Below, one piece after another: positions 9,077 to 21,980 of a DNA stretch of 35,632 nt (position 1 is the first letter of the stretch; every line of letters starts with the position of its first letter). The notes under the pieces were generated by a model. It saw nothing but the letters and a program-made list of their open reading frames with translations, was not told the origin of the DNA and ran no database searches. Made by a program: the position numbers and the translations under genes. Where the stretch lies: contig SZWC01001609.1 of NCBI GenBank assembly GCA_023375785.1, positions 162,276 through 197,907 on the forward strand, written 5' to 3'. The DNA is from Penium margaritaceum. Taxonomy: Eukaryota > Streptophyta > Zygnematophyceae > Desmidiales > Peniaceae.

Positions 9077-9078
9077 TT

Positions 9079-9732
9079 TGTTAGCTACTGAGCTAACCAC
9101 CTCCGGCAGAGAAGCCACGAAACCAAAAAAGCTCACAAAGGTTTTTACACCTTCTTCCTTTGCAGGTATGTGTCTTGCACCCCAAACTTAATCAGGCATA
9201 CACTTCACCTTCAAGAGTACTAACGCCTTAGCATTACATCTCAAGAAGAGCTCAAGTCGTCAATACGCAAGAGAGCATCAAGCAAGGGTTAATTGATCAG
9301 CATGCAAGACAAGTATTTTTATAGCTGTCTGTCCAGTCCTAGAACTCAAAAGCACATTCCTAAGAAGTGGCTTGACCCTGCCACATCACCAAGAGAATTG
9401 CGCTGTGGGCTTGACACATAAGCATCCTTTTGCCAAGGTGACTGATCAGCCGTGTTGCTTCCCAGAAGCAATGGAATTTCTTTCTTGGAAGCTTCTAAAA
9501 CAACCAAAATGTGCATGGAGCCAGGATCGAGCTCATGACCTCTCACTTGGCCAAATCAACAAAATGGCCAAGTTAACCACTCACCTACATGGTGTACTCA
9601 CAGGTCATATCTCACATGAGACAGAGCATAGTTGAGTCACCCTACAACAAATCCAGGGGTCATACCTCCACAAGGGGCAGAGCATTCCTGATCCATCGTA
9701 CAAGACTGAACAAGGGGCAAACATATTGAACA
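9079..9732 (-). repeat. 5' LTR of element 1 (654 bp, complete)
   Basis: It runs from TGTTAGCT to ATTGAACA, the short inverted termini TGTT/AACA. It is followed by the target duplication CCGGC and then satellite. In element orientation a TATAAAAATA box lies at 9314-9323 on the minus strand and probably drives the genomic RNA. The terminal hairpin GTTAGCT-ACTG-AGCTAAC (9080-9097) is next to the primer site. It is about 97% identical by eye to the left LTR. Confidence 0.95.
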
Positions 9733-9737
9733 CCGGC
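9733..9737. repeat. target-site duplication CCGGC, right of element 1
   Basis: Partner of 3318-3322. Satellite resumes here with CCGGCTTTGG, repeating the last five bases before the left LTR. Confidence 0.93.
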
Positions 9738-12700
9738 TTTGGTTTCGTGACCCGGCTTTGGTTCCTGTGAAACGGCTTTGGTTTCTGTGAACCGGCTTTG
9801 GTTTCTGTGACCCGGCTTTGGTTTCCGTGACCCGGCTTTGGTTTCGGTGACCTAGATTTTTTCTCTGTGACCCAGGTTTTGTTTCTGTCTGGCTTTGGTT
9901 TTTGTGACCCGGCTTTGGTTTCTTTGACCTGGCTTTGGTTTCTGTGACCCCACTTTGGTTTCTTTGACCCAGCTTTGGTTTCTGTGATCAGGCTTTGGTT
10001 TCTGTGACCCAGCTTTGGTTTCTGTGACCCGCTTTTGGTTTCTGTGACCCAGCTTTAGTTTCTGTGACCCGGCTTCGGTTTCTGTGACCCAGCCTTGGTT
10101 TCTTTGACCCGGCTTTGGTTTCTGTGACCCGGCTTTGGTTTCTCTGACACGGCTTTGGTTTATGTGACCTGGCTTTGGTTTTTGTGTCCCGGCTTTGGTT
10201 TTTTTGACCTGGCTTTGGTTCCTATGACACGGCTTTGGTTTCTGTGACCCGGCTTTGGTTTTTGTCACCCGGCTTTGGTTTCTGTGAACCAGCTTTGGTT
10301 TCTGTGACCCGGCTTTGATTTCCGTGACCCGGCTTTGGTTTCGGTGACTCAGCTTTTATTTCTGTGACCCAGCTTTGGTTTCTCCGACGCGGTTTTGGTT
10401 CTTGTGACCCGGCTTTGGTTTCTTTGACCGGGCTTTGGTTTTTGTGACCCGGCTTTGGTTTACGTGACCCAGCTTTGGTTTCTGTGATCCGGCTTTGGTT
10501 TCTGTGAACCGGGTTTGGTTTCTGTGCCCCAACTTTGGTTTCTGTGACCCGGCTTTGGTTTATGTGACCCGGCTTTGGTTTATGTGGCCAGGCTTTGGTT
10601 TTTGTGTCCCGGCTATGGTTTTTGTGACCTGCTTTTGGTTTCTGTGACCCGACTTTGGTTTGTGTGACCCGGCTTTGGTTCCTGTGACAGGGCTTTGGTT
10701 TCTCTGACCCTGGTTTGGTTTTTGTCACCCTGCTTTGGTTTCTGTGAACTGGCTTTGGTTTCCGTGACCTGGCTTTGGTTTTCGTGACCCGGCTTTGGTT
10801 TTGACCCAGGTTTTATTTCTGTGACCCAGGTTTGGTTTCTGTGACCCGGTTTTGGTTTTAGTGACCCGGCTTTGGTTTCTTTGACCCGGGTTTGGTTTCT
10901 GTGACCTGGCTTTGGTTTCTGTGACCTGGTTTTGGTTTCTGTGACCCGCCTTTTGTTTCTTTGACCCGGCTTTGGTTTCTGTGATCCGGCTTTGGTTTAT
11001 GTTAGCCATCTTTGGTTTCTGTGACCCGGCTTTGGTTTTTGTGACCCGGGTTTGGTTTATGTGACCCCGCTTTGGTTTCTGTGACCTAGCTTTGGTTTCT
11101 GTGACCCGGCTTTGGTTTCTGTGACCCGGCTTTGGTTACTGTGATGCGGCTTTGGTCATTGTGAACCGGCTTTGGCTTCTGTGACCTGGCTTTTTTTTCT
11201 TTGACCCGGCTTTGGTTTTTGTGACTTGGCTTTGGTTTCTGTGAACCGGCTCTGGTTTTTGTGATCAGCCTTGATTTTTGTGACCGGACCTTGGTTAATG
11301 TGACCCAGCCTTGGTTTCTGTGACCCGTTCTTGGTTTCTGTGACCCGGATTTGGTTTCTGTGACCCGGCTTTGGTTTCTGTGACCCGGCGTTGGGTTTTG
11401 TGACCCGGTATTGGTTTTTGTGACCCGGTATTGGTTTCTGTGACCCGGCTTTGGTTTATGTGACCCGGCTTTGGTTTCTGTGACCCGGCTTTGGTTTCGG
11501 TGACCCGGCTTTGGTTTCTGTGACCCGGCTTTGGTTTCTGTGACCCGGCTTTGGTTTCTGTGACCCGGCTTTGGTTTCTGTGACCCGACTTTGGTTACTG
11601 CGATCCGGCTTTGGTGACTGTGACCCGGCTTTGGTTTCTGTGACCCCGCTTTGGTGTCTGTGACCCGGCTTTGTTTTTCCGTGACCCGGCTTTGGTTTCT
11701 ATGACCCAGGTTTGGTTTGTGTGACCTGGGTTTGGTTTCAGTGACCCGGTTTTGGTTCCTGTGTCCCGGCTTTGGTTTCTGTGACCTGGCTTTGGTTTGT
11801 GACCCGGCGTTGGTTTGTGTGACCTGGGTATGGTTTCTGTGACCCGGCTTTGGTTTCTGTGACCCGGCTTTGGTGTCTGTGACCCGGCTTTGATTTCCGT
11901 GAACCGGCTTTGGTTTCGGTGACCCGGCTTTGGTTTCTGTGACCCGACTCTGGTTTCTGTGACCCGGCTTTGGTTTCTGTGACCCAGCTTTGGTTTTTGT
12001 GGCCCAGCTTTGGTTTCTGTGACCATGTTTTTGGTTTCTGTAACCCGGCCTTGGTTTCTGTGACCCGGCTTTGGTTTCTGTGACCCGGCTTTAGTTTCTG
12101 TGACCCGGCTTTGGTTTCTGTGCCCTGGCTTTGGTTTCTGTGACCCGGCTTTGGTTTCTATAACCCGGCTTTGGTTGTTGTGACTCAGCTTTGGTTTTTG
12201 TGGCCCAGCTTTGGTTTCGGTGACCCGGTTTTTGGTTTCTGTGACCCAGCCTTGGTTTCTTTGACCCGGCTTTGGTTTGTGTGACCCGGCTTTGGTTTTT
12301 GTGGCCCAGCTTTGGTTTCGGTGACCCGGTTTTTGGTTTCTGTGACCCAGCCTTGGTTTCTTTGACCCGGCTTTGGTTTGTGTGACCCGGCTTTAGTTTC
12401 CGTGACCCGGCTTTGGTTTCTGTGACCTGGCTTTGGTTTCTGTGACCCGGCTTTGGTTTCTGTGAGCTGGCTTTGGTTTCTGTAACCCGGCTTTGGTTGT
12501 TGTGACCAGGCTTTGGTTTCTGTGACCTGGCTTTGGTTTCTGTGACCCGGCTTTGGTTTCTGTGAGCTGGCTTTGGTTTCTGTAACCCGGCTTTGGTTGT
12601 TGTGACCAGGCTTTGGTTTTTGTGACCCGGCTTTGGTTTTTTTGACCCGACTTTGGTTTCTTTACCCTGGCTCTGGTTTTTGTGACCCGGCTTTGGTTTC

Positions 12701-14020
12701 TGTGACTAGGCTTTGGTTTCTATGACCCGGCATTGGTTTGTGTGACCCGGTTTTGGTTTGTGTGACCCGGCTTTGGTTTTTGTGTCCCGGCTTTGGTTTT
12801 TGTGACCTGGCTTTGGTTTCTGTGACCCGGCTTTGGTTCCTGTGACCCGGCTTTGGTTTCCGTAACCCGGCTTTGGTTTCGGTGACCTAGCTTTTTTTTC
12901 TGTGACCCAGGTCTTGTTTCTGTGACCCGGCTTTGGTTTTTGTGACCCAGCTTTGGTTTCTGTGATCAGGCTTTGGTTTCTTTGACCCAGCTTTGGTTTC
13001 TTTGACCCAGCTTTGGTTTCTGTGATCAGGCTTTGGTTTCTGTGACCCAGCTTTGGTTTCTGTGACCTGCCTTTGGTTTCTGTGACCCAGCTTTAGTTTC
13101 TGTGACCCGGCTTTGGTTTCTGTGACCGAACTTTGGTTTCTGTGACCCGGCTTTGGTTTCTCTGACACGGCTTTGGTTTATGTGACCCGGCTTTGGTTTT
13201 TGTGTCCCGGCTTTGGTTTTTTTGACCCGGCTTTGGTTCCTATGACACGGCTTTGGTTTCTGTGACCCGGCTTTGGTTTTTGTCACCCAGCTTTGGTTTC
13301 AGTGAACTGGCTTTGGTTTCTGTGACCCGGCTTTGATTTCCGTGACCCGGCTTTGGTTTCGGTGACCCAGGTTTTATTTCTGTGACCGAGCTTTGGTTTC
13401 TCCGACCCGGTTTTGGTTTTTGTGACCCGGCTTTTGTTTCTTTGACCCCGCTTTGTTTTTTGTGACCCGGCTTTGGTTTACGTGACCCAGCTTTGGTTTC
13501 TGTGATCCGGCTTTGGTTTCTGTGACCCAGCTTTGGTTTCTGTGACCCGGCTTTGGTTTTTGTGAACTGGCTTTGGTTGCTGTGACCGGGCTTTGGTTTC
13601 TGTGACCCTACTTTGGTTTCTGTGACCCGGCTTTGGTTTATGTGACCCGGCTTTGGTTTATGTGGCCCGGTTTTGGTTTTTGTGTCCCAGCTATGGTTTT
13701 TGTGACCCGGCTTTGGTTTCTGTGACCCGGCTTTGGTTTGTGTAACGGGGCTTTGGTTCCTGTGACACGGGTTTGGTTTCTGTGACCCTGGTTTGGTTTT
13801 TGTCACCCTGCTTTGGTTTCTGTGAACTGGCTTTGGTTTCTGTGACCTGGCTTTGGTTTTCGTGACCCGGCTTTGGTTTTGACTCAGCTTTTATTTCTGT
13901 GACCCAGGTTTGGTTTTTGTGACCCGATTTTGGTTTTAGTGACCCGGCTTTGGTTTCTTTGACCCGGCTTTGGTTTCTGTGACCCGGCTTTGGCTTCTGT
14001 GACCCGGCTTTGGTTTCTGT

Positions 14021-15380
14021 GACCTGGCTTTGGTTTCTGTGACCTGGCTTTGGTTTCTGTGACCTGGCTTTGGTTTCTGTGACCTGGCTTTGGTTTCTGT
14101 GACCTGGCTTTGGTTTCTGTGACCTGGCTTTGGTTTCTGTGACCTGGCTTTGGTTTCTGTGACCTGGCTTTGGTTTCTGTGACCTGGCTTTGGTTTCTGT
14201 GACCTGGCTTTGGTTTCTGTGACCTGGCTTTGGTTTCTGTGACCTGGCTTTGGTTTCTGTGACCTGGCTTTGGTTTCTGTGACCTGGCTTTGGTTTCTGT
14301 GACCTGGCTTTGGTTTCTGTGACCTGGCTTTGGTTTCTGTGACCTGGCTTTGGTTTCTGTGACCTGGCTTTGGTTTCTGTGACCTGGCTTTGGTTTCTGT
14401 GACCTGGCTTTGGTTTCTGTGACCTGGCTTTGGTTTCTGTGACCTGGCTTTGGTTTCTGTGACCTGGCTTTGGTTTCTGTGACCTGGCTTTGGTTTCTGT
14501 GACCTGGCTTTGGTTTCTGTGACCTGGCTTTGGTTTCTGTGACCTGGCTTTGGTTTCTGTGACCTGGCTTTGGTTTCTGTGACCTGGCTTTGGTTTCTGT
14601 GACCTGGCTTTGGTTTCTGTGACCTGGCTTTGGTTTCTGTGACCTGGCTTTGGTTTCTGTGACCTGGCTTTGGTTTCTGTGACCTGGCTTTGGTTTCTGT
14701 GACCTGGCTTTGGTTTCTGTGACCTGGCTTTGGTTTCTGTGACCTGGCTTTGGTTTCTGTGACCTGGCTTTGGTTTCTGTGACCTGGCTTTGGTTTCTGT
14801 GACCTGGCTTTGGTTTCTGTGACCTGGCTTTGGTTTCTGTGACCTGGCTTTGGTTTCTGTGACCTGGCTTTGGTTTCTGTGACCTGGCTTTGGTTTCTGT
14901 GACCTGGCTTTGGTTTCTGTGACCTGGCTTTGGTTTCTGTGACCTGGCTTTGGTTTCTGTGACCTGGCTTTGGTTTCTGTGACCTGGCTTTGGTTTCTGT
15001 GACCTGGCTTTGGTTTCTGTGACCTGGCTTTGGTTTCTGTGACCTGGCTTTGGTTTCTGTGACCTGGCTTTGGTTTCTGTGACCTGGCTTTGGTTTCTGT
15101 GACCTGGCTTTGGTTTCTGTGACCTGGCTTTGGTTTCTGTGACCTGGCTTTGGTTTCTGTGACCTGGCTTTGGTTTCTGTGACCTGGCTTTGGTTTCTGT
15201 GACCTGGCTTTGGTTTCTGTGACCTGGCTTTGGTTTCTGTGACCTGGCTTTGGTTTCTGTGACCTGGCTTTGGTTTCTGTGACCTGGCTTTGGTTTCTGT
15301 GACCTGGCTTTGGTTTCTGTGACCTGGCTTTGGTTTCTGTGACCTGGCTTTGGTTTCTGTGACCTGGCTTTGGTTTCTGT
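14021..15380. repeat. homogenised satellite block 1: 68 identical units, CCTGG variant
   Basis: Sixty-eight consecutive copies of GACCTGGCTTTGGTTTCTGT without a mismatch that I can see. The variant differs from consensus by C-to-T in CCCGG, which removes the only CpG of the unit. Units on both sides are diverged. Such uniformity means very recent amplification or conversion, or artificial extension by an assembler, and the copy number cannot be trusted without long reads. It creates a 543-residue minus open frame. Confidence 0.95.
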
Positions 15381-18300
15381 GACCCGGCTTTGGTTTCGGT
15401 GACCCGGCTTTTGTTTTTGTGACCCGGCTTTGGTTTCTGTGACCCGGCTTTGGTTTCTGTGACCCGCCTTTTGTTTCTTTGACCTGGCTTTGGTTTGTGT
15501 GACCCGGCTTTGGTTTCTTTTGATCAGCTTTGGTTTCTGCGATCCGGCTTTGGTTTCTGTTACCCATCTTTGCTTACTGTGACCCGGCTTTGGTTTCTGT
15601 GACCCAGGTTTGGTTTCTGTGACCCCGCTTTGGTTTCTGTGACCCGGCTTTGGTCACTGTGACCCGGCTTTGGTTTCTGTGACGCGGCTTTGGTCACTGT
15701 GACCCGGCTTTGGTTTATGTGACCCGGCTTTGGTGTCTGTGACCTGGCTTTGGTAATTGTGAACCGGCTTTGGCTTCTGTGACCCGGCTTTGGTTTCTGT
15801 GACCCGGCTTTGGTTTCTGTGACACGGCTTTGGTTTCTGTGAACCGGCTCTGGTTTTCGTGATCAGCCTTGGTCTTATGACCCGACCTTGGTTTATGTGA
15901 CCCGGCCTTGGTTTCTGTGACCCGGCCTTGGTTTTTGTGACCCGGATTTGGTTTCTGTGACTCGGCTTCGGTTTGTGTGACCCGGCTTTGGGTTCTGTGA
16001 CCCGGTATTGGTTTTTGTGAGCCTGTATTGGTTTCTGTGACCCGGCTTTGGTTTCTGTGACCCGGCTTTGGTTTGTGTGACCCGGCTTTGGTTTCTGTGA
16101 CCTGGCTTTGGTTTCTGTGACCCCGCTTTGGTTTCTGTGACCGGCTTTGGTTTCTGTGACCCGGCTTTGGATTCTTTGACTCGTCTTTGGTTTCTGTGAT
16201 CGGGCTTTGGTTTCTTTGACCCGGCTTTGGTTTCTATGACCCGGCTTTGGTTTCTGTGGGCCGACATTGATTTCTGTGACCCGGCTTTGGTTTCTGTGAC
16301 CCGGCTTTGGTTTCTGTGACTCGGCTGTGGTTTCTGTGACCGGGCTTTGGTTACTGTGACCTGGCTTTGGTTTTCCGTGACCCGGCTTTGGTTTCTATGA
16401 CCTGACCTCGGTTTCTGTGACCCGGCCTTGGTTTCTGTGACCCGTCTTTGGTTTGTGTGACCCCACTTTGGTTTCTGTGACCCAGCTTTAGTTGCTATGA
16501 CCCGGCTTTGGTTTCTGTGACCCGGCTTTGGCTTCTGTGACCCGGCTTTGGTTTGTGTGACCCGGCTTTGGTATCTGTGACCCGGTTTTGGTGTCTGTGA
16601 CCGAGCTTGGGTTTCTGTGACATGGCGTTCGCTTATTTGACCCGGCTTTGGTTTCTGTGACCCAGCTTTGATTTTTGTGACCCGGCATTCATTTCTGTGT
16701 CCCGGCTTCGGTTTCTGTGACCCGGGTTTGGTTTCTATGACATGGGTTTGGTTTTACTGACCCGGCTTCGGTTTCTGTGACATGGCTTTGGTTTCTGTGA
16801 CCCGGCCTTGGTTCCTGTTTCCCGGATTTGGTTTCTGTGACCTGGCTTTGGTTTCTGTGACCAGCGTTTGGTTTCTGTGACACGGCTTTGGTTTCTGTGA
16901 CCAGGCTCTGGTTTCTTCGACCGGGCTTTGGTTTCTGTGACCCGGCTTTGGTTTCTGTCATGGCTTTTGTTTGTGTAAACCGGCTTTGGTTTTTGTGACC
17001 CGGCTTTGGTTTATGTGACCCGGCTCTGGTTTCTGTGACCCGGTTTTGGCTTTTGTGACCAGGCTTTGGTTTTTGTGACCTTGCTTTGGTTTTTGTGATC
17101 TGGAATTGGTTTTTGTGAACTGGCTTTGGTTTCTGTGACCCAGCTTTGGTTTCCGTCACCCGGCTTTGGTTTCGTTGTCCCGGCTTTGGTTTCTGTGTCC
17201 CTGCTTTGGTTTCTGTGACCAGGCTTTGGTTTCTGTAACCCTGCTGTGGTTTCTTTGACCTGGCTTTGGTTTCTGTGACCTGGCTTTGGTTTCTTTGACC
17301 CAGCTTTGGTTTCTGTGATCCCGCTTTGGTTTCTGTAACCTAGCTTTGGTTTCTGTGATCCGACTTTGGTTTCTGTGACCCGGCTTTGGTTTCTGTGACC
17401 CAGCTTTTGATCCTGTGACCCTTCTTTGGTTTTTGTGACCCGGATTTGGCTTTTGTGAACAAGCTTTGGTTTCTGTGACCCGGCTTTGGTTTCTATGACC
17501 CGGCTTTGGTTTCCTGTGGCCTGGCTTCGGTTTCTGTGACCCGACTTTGGTTTCTGTGACCCGGCTTTGGTTTCTGTGAACCGGCTTTGGTTTCCGTGAC
17601 CCGGCTTTGATTTCCGTGACCTGGCTTTGGTTTCTGTGACCCAGCTTTGGTTTCTGTGACCCGGCTTTGGTTTCTGTGACCCGGCTTTGGTTTCTGTGAC
17701 CCGGCTTTGGTTTCTATGACCTGGGTTTGGTTTTACTGACCCGGCTTTGGTTTCTTTGACCCAATTTTGGTTTATGTGACCCGGCTTTCGTTTTGTGAGC
17801 CGGCTTTGGTTTCTGTGACCTGGCTTTGGTTTCTGTTACCCGGCTTTGGTTTCTGTGACCCGGCATTGGTTTCTGTGACCTGGTTTTGGTTTGTGTGACC
17901 CGGCTTTGGTTTTTGTGTCCTGGCTTTGGTTTTTGTGACCCGGCTTTGGTTTCTGTGACCTGGCTTTGCTTTCTGTGACCCTGTTTTGGTTCTTGTCACC
18001 CGGCTTTGGTTTCTGTTTCCCGGCTTTGGTTTTTGTGACCTGGGGTTGGTTGCTGTGAACTGGCTTTGGTTTCTGTGACCCAGCTTTGGTTTCCGTGACC
18101 CGGCTTTGGTTTCGATGTCCCGGCTTTGGTTTCTGTGACCCAGCTTTGGTTTCTGTGACCCGGCTTTGGTTTCTATGAACCTGCTTTGGTTTCTTTGACC
18201 TGGCTTTGGTTTCTGTGACCCGGCTTTGGTTTCTTTGACCCAGCTTTGGTTTCTGTGATCCGCCTTTGGTTCCTGTAACCCAGCTTTGATTTCTGTGACC

Positions 18301-18440
18301 CTGCTTTGGTTTCTGTAACCCGACTTTGGTTTCCGTGACCCGGCTTTGGTCTTGTGACCCGGCTTTGGTCTCTGTGACCCGACTTTGGTTTCTATGACCC
18401 GGCTTTGATTTCTGTGACGCGGCTTTGGTTTCTGTGACCC

Positions 18441-19960
18441 GGCTTTGAGTTCTGTGACCCAGCTTTGGTTTCTGTGACCCAGCTTTAGTATGTATGACCC
18501 CGCTTTGCCTTCGTTGATCCGGTTTTGGTTTTTGGGACCCGGCTTTGGTTTGTATATCGCGGCTTTGGTTTCTGTAACGCAACTTTCGTTTCTGTGACCC
18601 GGATTTGGTTTCTGCGACCCGGCTTTGGTTTATGTGACCCGGCTTTGATTTCTGTGACCCGGGTTTGGTTTTTGTGACACGGCTTTGGTTTGTGTTACCC
18701 GGCTTTTCATTCTTTGACCTGGCTTTGGTTTCTGTGACGAGGCTTTGGTTTCTGTGACCCCGCTTTGGTTTCTGTGACCTGGCTTTGGTTTCTGTGACCC
18801 TGCTTTGGTTCCTATGACCCGGCTTTGGTTTCAGTGACCCGGCTTTGGTTTTTTTGACCCGGCTTTGGTTTCTGTGAACCGGCTTTGGTTTCCGTGACCC
18901 GGCTTTTGTTTCCTTGACTCATCTTTGGTTTCGGTGATCCGGCTTTGGTTTCTGTGACCAGGCTTTCTTTTCTGTGACCCGGCTTTGGTTTCTGTGACCC
19001 GGCTTTGGTTTCCTTGACCCGGCTTTGGTTTCTGTGACCCGTCTTTGGTTTTTGTGATCTGGCTTTGGTTTCTGTGACCCAGCTTTGGTTCCTGTGACGC
19101 GGCTTTGGTTTCTGTGACCCGGCTTTGAGTTCTGTGACCCAGCTTTGGTTTCTATGACCCAGCTTTAGTATCTATGACCCTGCTTTGCCTTCGTTGACCC
19201 GGTTTTGGTTTCTGTGACCCGGCTTTGGTTTGTATATCGCGGCTTTGGTTTCTGTAACGCAACTTTCGTTTCTGTGACCCGGATTTGGTTTCTGCGACCC
19301 GGCTTTGGTTTATGTGACCCGGCTTTGATTTTTGTGACCCGGGTTTGGTTTTTGTGACACGGCTTTGGTTTGTGTTACCCGGCTTTGCATTCTTTGACCC
19401 AGCTTTGGTTTCTGTGACGAGGCTTTGGTTTCTGTGACCCCGCTTTGGTTTCTGTGACCCGGCTTTGGTTTCTGTGACCCGTCATTGGTTTTTGTGATCT
19501 GGCTTTTGTTTGTGTGACCCGGCTTTGGTTTTTGTGACCCGGCTTTGGTTTTTGTGTCCCGGCTTTGGTTTTTGTGACCCGGCTTTGGTTTCTGTGACCC
19601 GGCTTTGGTTTCTGTGACCCGGCTTTGGTTCCTATGACCTGGCTTTGGTTTTAGTGACCCGGCTTTGGTTTTTGTGACCCGGCTTTGGTTTCTGTGAACC
19701 GGCTTTGGTTTCTGTGACCCGGCTTTGGTTTCCTTGACTCGGCTTTGGTTTCGGTGATCCGGCTTTGGTTTCTGTGACCAGGCTTTCTTTTCTGTGACCC
19801 GGCTTTGGTTTCTGTGACCCGGCTTTGGTTTCCTTGACGCGGCTTTGGTTTCTGTGACCCGTCTTTGGTTTTTGTGATCCGGCTTTGGTTTCTGTGACCC
19901 AGCTTTGGTTCCTGTGACGCGGCTTTGGTTTCTGTGACCCAGCTTTGGTTTGTGTGACCA
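18441..19960. repeat. tandem duplication of 34-41 satellite units
   Basis: A series of rare variants (TTTAGTATGTATGACCCC, GTATATCGC, TAACGCAACTTTCG, CATTCTTTGAC) starting near 18441 recurs 680 bp later (GTATATCGC at 18553 and 19233). Variants farther right (GGCTTTCTTTTC at 18961 and 19781) are 820 bp apart. The two copies therefore differ by seven whole units, with few base changes. This points to unequal exchange followed by a gain or loss of units inside one copy. Confidence 0.85.
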
Positions 19961-21739
19961 GGCTTTGGTTTCTTTGACCCAGCTTTGGCTTCTGTGATCC
20001 GACATTGGTTTCTGTTACCCATCTTTGGTTATTGTGACTCGGCTGTGGTCACTGTGCCCCAGATTTGGTTTCTGTGACCCGGCTTTGGTGTATGTGACCT
20101 GGCTTTGGTTTCTGTGACCCGGCTTTGGTTTCTGTGACCCGGCTTTGGTTTCTGTGACCTGGCTTTCGTAATTGTGAACCGGCTTTGGCCTTTTGTGATC
20201 CAGCTTTGGTTTCCGTGACCCGGCTTTGGTTTCTGTGAACCAGCTTTGGTTTTTGTGATCAGCCTTGGTTGCTATGACCCGACCTTGGTTTCTGTGACCC
20301 GGCCTTGGTTTCTATGACCCGGCCTTGGTTTCTGTGACCTGGCTTTGGTTTTTGTGACCTGGCTTCGGTTTCTATGACCCGGCTTTGGTTCTGTGACCCG
20401 GTATTGGTTTCTGTGACCCGGTATTGGTTTTTGTGACCCGGCTTTGGTTTATGTGACCAGGCTTTGGTTTCTGTGACCCGGCTTTGGTTTCCGTGACCCG
20501 GCTTTGGTTCCCGTGACCCGGCTTTGGTTTCGGTGACCCGGCTTTGGTTTCGTTGACCCGGCTTTGGTTTCTGTGACCCGGCTCTGGTTTCTGTGACCCG
20601 GCTTTGGTTTCTGTGACCCGGCTTTGGTTTCTGTGACCCGGCTTTGGTTTCTTTGACTCGGCTTTGGTTTCTGTGATCCGGCTTTGGTTTCTGTGATCCG
20701 GCTTTGGTTTCTATGACCCGGGTTTGGTTTCTGTGGCCCAGCTTTGATTTCTGTGACCCGGCTTTGGTTTCTGTGACCCGGCTTTGGTTTCTGTGACCCG
20801 GCTTTGGTTTCTGTGACCCGGCTTTGGTTACTATGATCCGGCTTTGGTTTCTGTGACCTGGCTTTGGTTTCTGTGACCCGGCTTTTGTTTCTGTGACCCG
20901 GCTTTGGTTTCTGTGATCTGCCTTTGGTTTCAGTGAGCCGGCTTTGGTTTCTGTGACCCGGCTTTGGTTGTTGTGTCCCGGCTTAGGTTACTGTGGCCCG
21001 GCTTTGGTGTCTGTGGCCCGGCTTTGGTTTTTCCTGACTTGGTTTTGGTTTATGTGACCCAGGTTTGGTTTCTCTGATCCGGGTTTGGTTTTACTGACCC
21101 GGCTTTGGCTTTTGTGACCCGGCTTTGGTTTCTATGAACCGGCTTTGGTTTTTGTGATCTGCCTTGGTTTTTGTGACCCGACCTTGGTTTCTGTGACCGG
21201 GCCTTGGTTTTTATGACCCGGCCTTGGTTTCTCTGACCCAGCTTTGGTTTCTGTGACCCGGCTTTGGTTTATGTGACCCGGCTTTGGTTTCCGTGACCCG
21301 GCTTTGGTTTCCGTGATCCGGCTTTGGTTTCGGTGGTCTGGCTTTGGTTTCTGTGACCTGGCTTTGGTTTTCGTGACCCGCCTCTGGTTTCTGTGACCCG
21401 GTTTTGGTTTTTGTGACCCGACTTTGGTTTCTGTGACCCGGCTTTGGTTTCTTTGACTCGGCTTTGGTTTCTGTGATCCGGCTTTGGTTTCTGTGATCCG
21501 GCTTTGGTTTCTATGACCTGGCTTAGGTTCCTGTGGCCCGGCATTGATTTCTGTGACCCGGCTTTGGTTTCTGTGACCCGGCTTTGGTTACTATGACCCA
21601 TCTTGGTTTTTGTGACCCGGCTTTGGTGTCTGTGACCCGGCTTTGGTTTCTGTGACCCGAGTTTGGTTTCTGTGACCTGGGTTTGGTTTTACTCACCCGA
21701 CTTAGGTTTCTGTGACCCGGCTTTGGTTTCTGTGACCCG

Positions 21740-21980
21740 GCTTTGGTTACTGTGACCCGGCTATGGTTTCTGTGATCCGCCTTGGTTTCTGTGAACCGAC
21801 CGTGGTTTTTGTGACCCGGCCTTGGTTTCTGTGACCCGGCTTTGGTTTCTGTGACCCGGCTTTGGTTACTGTGACCCGGCTATGGTTTCTGTGATCCGCC
21901 TTGGTTTCTGTGAACCGACCGTGGTTTTTGTGACCCGGCCTTGGTTTCTGTGACCCGGCTTTGGTTTATGTGGCCCGACT
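21740..21980. repeat. 119-bp tandem duplication in array B
   Basis: The sequence around CTATGG at 21761 recurs at 21880 with the same flanking variants (GATCCGCC, GAACCGACCGTGG). The step is 119 bp, which is six units minus one base, because each copy includes one 19-bp unit. Confidence 0.85.

Larger units (their letters stand above)
3323..9732 (-). mobile_element. Ty1/copia LTR retrotransposon, element 1 (decayed)
   Basis: This is a complete-length element read on the minus strand. It has a 5' LTR at 9079-9732, a half-tRNA-type primer site at 9062-9076, a leader, one gag-pol reading frame from 8749 in the order Gag, protease, integrase, RT, RNase H (which defines Ty1/copia), and a 3' LTR from 3323. 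The insertion into the 20-bp satellite is proven by the CCGGC duplication. The LTR termini are TGTT...AACA. By eye the two LTRs differ at about 18 of 637 positions. It cannot be autonomous as written, because it carries three in-frame stops in RT/RNase H and a substituted protease active site. Single Ns at 3960, 5659 and 7324 mark assembly joins, two of them with duplicated flanks, so the true length is probably about 500 bp shorter. Confidence 0.96.

Noticed and set aside
13936-15567. 543-codon minus open frame with 20-residue repeats (and the similar 635-codon frame at 23267-25174 and 408-codon frame at 26646-27872)
   Set aside because: The frames consist only of satellite units, the peptide is the same in all three minus frames, and length tracks the homogenised blocks. 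No start context, intron or domain supports a gene.
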